Positions 48,747-64,000 of a stretch of DNA of 64,000 nt are shown here, piece by piece; within the stretch, counting starts at the first letter, position 1; each line of letters opens with the position of its first letter. The DNA is from Mantis religiosa (Eukaryota; Arthropoda; Insecta; Mantodea; Mantidae), in the NCBI GenBank assembly GCA_030765055.1, contig CM060947.1, forward strand, positions 62,728,559 to 62,792,558, written 5' to 3'. The notes under the pieces were generated by a model that saw only the letters and a program-made list of their open reading frames with translations, was not told the DNA's origin and made no database searches. The translations under genes and the position numbers were made by a program.

Positions 48747-49914
48747 GAACCGGGACGCAGCATCGCATGTAGGCGCTTAAGGTCCTTGTGCTTTTACCGT
48801 AAACCCATAGAGAGCCAGGGCTGAGGGGGGGGGGAACTAAAGGCAATCAGATTGGGATGAACGACAGGCGCCAGCATGAAAGTGGTTCCTATCGTTTCCA
48901 GTGCGAACACATCAAAGGCTGGCCGTTCCCGTTCCTACAGGTCCATACGTCCGACGGCTTTGCATTAAACGCTCCACGGCAAAGTGGAACCTGATCACCG
49001 CAACCTCAAAACATCCGGGTCCTCCCTGAACGACGTCGGAAGCGAAAGTAACTATGCCACTATCCAGCAGCACCCTGTCGAACATGGTGCTGCATCCCTG
49101 AAGTTGACGAGAAGGGAATGATGGTTACAGAAAGTCATAGTATGGCGATGAGCACTTCACTATTCGCCTGAAGGACAAGGGTGAAACTACGGAAAACCCC
49201 AAGTCAAGTGCGTGATCGACGGGGGTCGAAACATGACTCCCGAATGCGACTTACACACGCACCGCAATGCCGCCAGATAAGCAGCAGAGAATGTAAAAAG
49301 CTCAAATGTGGCATAAATAATTTGACAACGCAATAATGAACATCGATTATCTGCGTTGTGAAGCCCACTTAAACTGCTCCTGTCGCCTAATGCACATCAC
49401 ATATGTTCTGTAGGTCATAGATCACGATACTCATTGCGAAATACGATAACAACTGCTATCATTTCCTTATTTCTGCTTGCTGTTCTTTGTAAACCTGAGG
49501 TTCTCCGTAAGGCAGCATGGGTAACATTTCAACTTGCAGATATATCTTATTTATAATGAAACAAACATTATAAGCCGTAACATTGTATAGGGAAAGATGT
49601 CCCAATATGGGTATAATCTGTATAAAACTATTATAAACATATGGGAAATAAGAAAGAGAGAAATAAACATACTTTAAAGGAACGATCTTAGGCTGTTGTT
49701 GATCGGTGGAGAAAAATCCATGGATGTTTATAGAGGCAGTTCCCGACCTATTCGTGCATACCTTCCTTTGTTTTCTAGCCCTCAGCACTGTTCAACTTTT
49801 ACTCCTCCTCACTACTCTGCTCCTTGACTTTTTACATTCATTCTTTTTTTAGTTGATTAGGAAATTCCCTCGTTATTCCCACTTGTTACTTTTTTAATTT
49901 GTATCATCTTAGGT
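48743..49914. other. Partly GC-rich, unidentified
   Basis: 48743-49290 remains GC-rich and may be another repeat, with GACGGGGGTCGAAACATGAC resembling a decayed B-box region. 49290-49914 is AT-rich. No gene recognised; the minus-strand frame at 49459-49788 has no known domain. Confidence 0.4.
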
Positions 49915-50077
49915 TAAGGCATGTCGGACGATGAATGAAATTGCTGAAATGATGCTTAAATGAACTCAGGGTCTGTTGAGCTTAGAATTGTAAAACCTTA
50001 TCCAGATAACTTACCCTCACCTAAGTTTGAACTCGGCACCTCTTGAACGTGAGGCCCACACGCTACAGAGGCGGGCT
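49915..50077 (-). mobile_element. tRNA-derived SINE (type A), partial
   Basis: GTCGGACGATGAATGAAATT, GAGCTTAGAATTG and the head region AACTCGGCACCTCTTGAACG are shared with the other copies. The CCCGGAAAAACC part is deleted. Confidence 0.75.
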
Positions 50078-50109
50078 TCTTGCTTAATCGTCATCATATT
50101 CGATGCAAC

Positions 50110-50596
50110 TTAATATCGCTTTATATAGTCGCGAACTCGTATCTACGATCGCGTGGCTTGTGTACACAAAAGAAACTGATAGGAGGGCAGTGTGAAAACC
50201 AAGAGCCCGCGGACAAACTGAGACAAATGGAAATTTCTAGTTATTTCTGGACTGATAGAGATTGTTCGCGTTCTGGTTTATTTGCGAATTATCTAGAAAT
50301 TATCTGTGAAGTATTTAAAGAGGCGACGATTGGCCAAGAGGCGAGTTGCAAGTTGTAAACGGAGTAAGTCAGTTGTGAAACAGTTGTGTGTAAAACGAGA
50401 GACAGCTGGAAGTGTTATTGTAACGAGAGCTAATGATGTAATCTGCTGTCACTGTTATTGTGATCGACTTTGGTAGACTGATGGTGTACGTAACGTAATG
50501 CTGCTGTAATCTATAAGAGTATTTCTACGAAAATAAAGGAGATTTTTAATTTCTGCAACTCGGCCTTTTAATTCTACGAACCCACAAAGTCACAAT
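50110..50596 (+). mobile_element. Solo LTR, copy 3 (different subfamily)
   Basis: The 3' 75 bp, from AATAAAGGAGA through TTTTAATTCTACGAACCCAC to GTCACA at 50595, match the minus-strand copies at 2514 and 20349. A TATATAG box lies near 50120. The 5' part is unlike the other two, so the 5' boundary is a guess. The 92-codon frame starting at 50080 is not considered coding. Confidence 0.5.
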
Positions 50597-52267
50597 ATTG
50601 TTGCACTTATCCCAGATTTTTTGTCTTCATTTTTATAAATTTTCGACTCTGTTAGACAACAATCGGCACTTTCTTCACATTCACAAAATTCATATATTCC
50701 TTCATCATTTTCTCTTAGATAATATAGTTCCCATTGTCATCGAAGCTAATCATTTTTATTTCTTGCTAGATTGCTCTATGTACTTTTCTCTACCCCACTA
50801 CTTTTTTATTTTTCATAAAATTTCAGAGACGTTTTAAGTTATACATTTCTTTATATCTCCTGTATTTCGAAATCCGCTTCTCTTTCTGTCAATAATTGAA
50901 TACTCTTGGACCCTCTTGTAACCTCAAATCTATCATGTGTTTCTTTTTGGACTCTCTTGTTGTGGCATACAATTTATTAAAAGTATTTCTTCGTCAGGTA
51001 TCTGTATCAAGTTTTCAAAATTCACTCTAGTACTATACTTTTCTTTGACGTGTTTCCTGATTTTAATAAAGTGAATTTTACCAGGGTCGATCGCGGCAGT
51101 CTACTAATTCCTTAGCAAAACATACAGAACATAAGTTATAATACTTTCTAAAATAAACAATACAAAGTCATGAAAATTGAATTATTAATTAATGTACGAG
51201 TAAATTATTATAAAAATATAAGTATTGCAATCACACAACTTTCTCCATATACCATCGCTTATAAATTTCTCTGTCACGTACGTAAGTGCATAATAATAAG
51301 ATTCCATTTCCTGTAATTTCTAAGAGGTTGAACTTAGAAAAAATTAAAAAGAAGAGAAGATGTATCTTTAAAGAGATCTAAACCTTTGTTCCGTTAATGT
51401 TAGTTTATAATTGGTTGTTCGCCAGTTATATTCCTTCCGAATGAGGAGTACTTAAACAAGCTGTTTCCAGAACGAGATGCATGTAAATATCTTAACTATA
51501 CGATATTTTAATCAGAGCATTTAAATCCATTTTAGATAAAATCATAAATATCGAATCTTTTTCATAATAATAAAATTATTACATATTATGTTGTTTCTTA
51601 ATGACGCTGTGAATTACCAGGGTCATATCAGCGCCTCCGTTGTGCCGGGATTTCATACATGGCGGTAAATTTACTGATTGTCGCTTTCAAGTACACTTAA
51701 AAACCATCCTTCTGGGCCTTTGGATGAGTAGGCCAGCATCTGATCACCGTGTCAGCCAGAAAGGTATTCAATGTACCCTTATTTAATATAAATTAATAAA
51801 TACAATATAATAAATTGTAGATTTGAACCTATAATTATAGCAATTAATATTCAGCCAAAATGATTAATAGAGGAAAATGATAAACATTTTCGTAAGGAAA
51901 TGTTATTAATACCTCCAAAATAGAGGTAACATAATAGAGAAGAATGAGAAGGGTTAATCACTTTAAAGAGATATTATTTGAGGAATAAAGAAATATTAAC
52001 TATATCTAATAATTTTATAAGGTTTTTCATCTAAGCGTAAGCATTTATTAGTAACATTATTAAGATTAGAATTTATTGTTTTAATTTTATCCGCACACTT
52101 TTTCCATGCAGTAGTTTGGGATGGGGAGATTTTTCTTAAAATTTTGTTTGTGACGTACTGGCAAGTTTGATATTTATCTGAATTTTTGTTTTTGAGTTAT
52201 GCTGTACACAAATATATACATGGATCGTTTTAAGTGTCTTTTACTAAGGTTACTTCAAAATGTATAC
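50597..52267. other. No recognisable feature
   Basis: Long AT-rich stretch. No domain or partner repeat was seen; 51600-51775 is less AT-rich but unidentified. Confidence 0.4.
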
Positions 52268-52955
52268 CTTAGGGATGGGTTGTCGACCCTTGCGACACCT
52301 CGATACTCGATAGTTGCATGATTTCGACCTCGAACGGTAGTTTTTCGATACTTCGGTAATGATTCTGCAATTTTTATTGTGTTTTAAAATTTCAAAATGT
52401 TATAGCTGCAGGTAGAATATTGCAAAGCCCGAAAGATATCTGCACAATAACATTATGCAAGAATGTGAGTCAAATTCCAAAAATAAATAATTGCTATATC
52501 TCATCGACAGTGTCACCTCCTTTTCTTAGTTCACTAGATTACTGGAAAACAAATACAAAATTTCCAGAACTAAAAAGGCGGCAAAATATTTGTGCATTCC
52601 ACCTACAATAGTTTTCTCTGAAGGACTATTTAGCATAGCAGGACTCAGATATGATAGAGAAAGAAATGGCTTGACCATGAAATATTAAAAATACTATCAT
52701 ATTTTTTAACAAAAACTTATCAAAGTGGATTATTTTGTTTTTAAATATCGAACACTGATTTTAAGTTTTGTCTCATTAAATTGTGCACCCATTTAATTTT
52801 ATTGGCATTCCACAGTTCTCCCAACGTTCTATTTCATATTGAAACTAGAAATGGCAATATCGAGTATCAAATTATCGGGTATCGTGGAAAATACTGTGTA
52901 TCGATATCGAATATTGGGAAAAACTGGTATCGATCAATTCTAGTACATATATTTT
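52268..52955 (+). mobile_element. hAT transposon remnant, copy 2
   Basis: Begins near TTAGGGATGGG and is colinear with 18771-19340. The end is taken near 52955, where similarity and structure cease. Confidence 0.65.
52520..52690 (+). pseudogene. hAT transposase dimerisation domain, broken
   Basis: Frames read LDYWKTNTKFPELK and then IPPTIVFSEGLFSIAGLRYD, the same hATC segment as copy 1 with a frame change between them and extra substitutions (SEG for SER). Confidence 0.8.
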
Positions 52956-52981
52956 CAATGAATTATCAATATTGAATTTTT

Positions 52982-53135
52982 TAAGAAAGAAAGAAACAAA
53001 GAAAGAAAGAAAGAGAGAGAGAGAGAAAGAGAGAAAGAGAGAGAGAAAGAGAGAAAGAGAGAGAGAAAGAAAGAGAGAAAGAAAGAGAGAAAGAAAGAAA
53101 CAAAGAAAGAAAGAGAGGAAGAAAGAAAGAGAGAA

Positions 53136-53167
<32 letters not shown>

Positions 53168-53252
53168 GAAGGAAGGAGAGAAGGAGGGAGGGAAGGTGGG
53201 AAGGAGGGAATGAGGGAGGGAAGGAAGGAAGGAAGGAAGGATAGGAATGAAT
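52982..53252. repeat. Purine tract (GAAA/GAGA to GGAA)
   Basis: About 270 bp with almost no pyrimidine on the plus strand, changing from AAAG/AGAG units to GGAA/GGGA units and ending in (GGAA)n. Frames here are low-complexity artefacts. Confidence 0.95.
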
Positions 53253-53879
53253 GAAGAGGAGAGATATTAAAATTTATCTGCTTTTGCTGCTCCATTAGCA
53301 TTTTTTCCCTAAGTTATTAGCAAACTAAAGTTGAAACTAGCAGCCAGATCTAAATTTACACAAACAAAATCGTCGCATTCGTAAGGAGATCCTATAGGTT
53401 TGTATAAATGAACCGTATCAGAAACCGAAGATTAATTGAAACTTTTGAGGGATATGTTACTAAAAATAAGTTCGTAACGAAGAAACATTGCATCATCCTG
53501 GACAATTCCAGCCTGTCAGGTAGATCCAAGAGAACGACGCCTACTTGAGGAGTGCTTTCATTATCTTCTATTATAATGCTTCACAAAAGCCTTTCACTTC
53601 GCTAATGGATTTCTTCCGTTTGTGACAGGAAACAGCGCTCGTCCCCGCCTGTTCGTCGCAGGTAGCAGACAGCAGATATTTGTGGGGACGCCAGATTGAC
53701 CGAATTCCGTGCGCGTTCTCTGTCTCCACAAAGGATAATTGTTACTATCGACCACCGATACAAATAGAGATGGTGATTTAGATGGACATTGCCCTAAACA
53801 TGACGCTAGCCAAGCCGGCTTTACGCCCGGCCGCCATAGTTTTCACTGGCTTCTAAATAGAGAAGTAAATCTCATGCAA
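53253..53879. other. No recognisable feature
   Basis: No coding frame or known repeat recognised. Confidence 0.4.
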
Positions 53880-54073
53880 ATTTGTCGGTCTGGCTAGCTA
53901 AAGTTAGTTGGCTGTGATCTATTGATCCCAGTTCAAATCCGGGCTAGACCGATGGCTTTTAAGCGACAGCCTGTGTCAGTAAGTTCACTGACGTGTTAAA
54001 AAAAAACTGTGGAACCATAATCCAGCACACTGACGACACTGATATGTTCTTGACAATTGATAGCTTCATTAAC

Positions 54074-54075
<2 letters not shown>
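53880..54075 (+). mobile_element. tRNA-derived SINE (type D)
   Basis: GGTCTGGCTAGCTAAAGTTAG as A-box region, CAGTTCAAATCCGGGC as T arm, GACCGATGGCTTTTAAG, and the end GTTCTTGACAATTGATA. It matches 15905-16125 and directly precedes the tetranucleotide repeats, which may have grown from its tail. Confidence 0.7.

Positions 54076-64000
<9,925 letters not shown>

Overview
This is repeat-dominated eukaryotic nuclear DNA, most likely from an arthropod and probably an insect with a large genome. The evidence is the mix of repeats: mariner/Tc1 relatives with TA target duplications, a Harbinger-type element with a TTA duplication, hAT and Penelope-like remnants, LINE fragments, LTRs, and at least five kinds of tRNA-derived SINE. 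No host gene, rRNA gene or intact cellular tRNA gene is recognisable. The species cannot be named from the sequence alone.

The outstanding object is a 14.9 kb element at 25100-40013. It begins AGTAGG, ends CCTACT and is flanked by a perfect 6-bp direct repeat, CATGGC. Those termini and a 6-bp duplication are what Polinton/Maverick elements (integrating relatives of adintoviruses) produce. The element is almost entirely a palindrome: a left arm of 6.77 kb (25100-31869), an asymmetric 1.4 kb centre (31870-33275) and a right arm of 6.74 kb (33276-40013). Each arm carries one complete open gene for a family B, probably protein-primed, DNA polymerase. It has zinc fingers, an HNH/endonuclease VII-like insertion and all exonuclease and polymerase motifs. 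The two copies encode identical proteins and are transcribed outward from the centre. No integrase, packaging ATPase, protease or capsid gene is present. The arms differ only slightly: a GGT/ACC tract of 19 versus 30 units, one base in an A run, and at least one substitution in the subterminal repeats. The element reads as a polymerase-only, self-palindromic Polinton derivative that would need integration help in trans.

Layout. 1-2960: Penelope GIY-YIG remnant, tRNA-SINE, AAT microsatellite, a TIR element with a tRNA-like core, solo LTR. 3000-5600: SINEs and a Tc1-like element. 6200-7515: mariner. 9318-11750: LINE split by a Penelope fragment bounded by inverted repeats. 12281-13603: second mariner. 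14690-15668: second LINE. 15900-18000: SINE cluster and GT microsatellite. 18771-19160: hAT remnant. 19578-22703: AAT arrays split by an LTR that itself carries a GC-rich insert. 22757-23640: third mariner type. 25100-40013: the palindromic polymerase element. 40351-47300: truncated mariner, SINEs, and two Harbinger-like elements, one nested in a Tc1-like element. 47600-48750: AG and AC arrays around the second copy of the GC-rich repeat. 49915-50596: SINE and LTR. 52268-52955: hAT remnant. 52982-53252: purine tract. 54078-64000: tetranucleotide repeats, ending in about 9.7 kb of TCTA that runs off the window.

Apart from the two polymerase genes, every coding fragment seen is a broken transposon gene.
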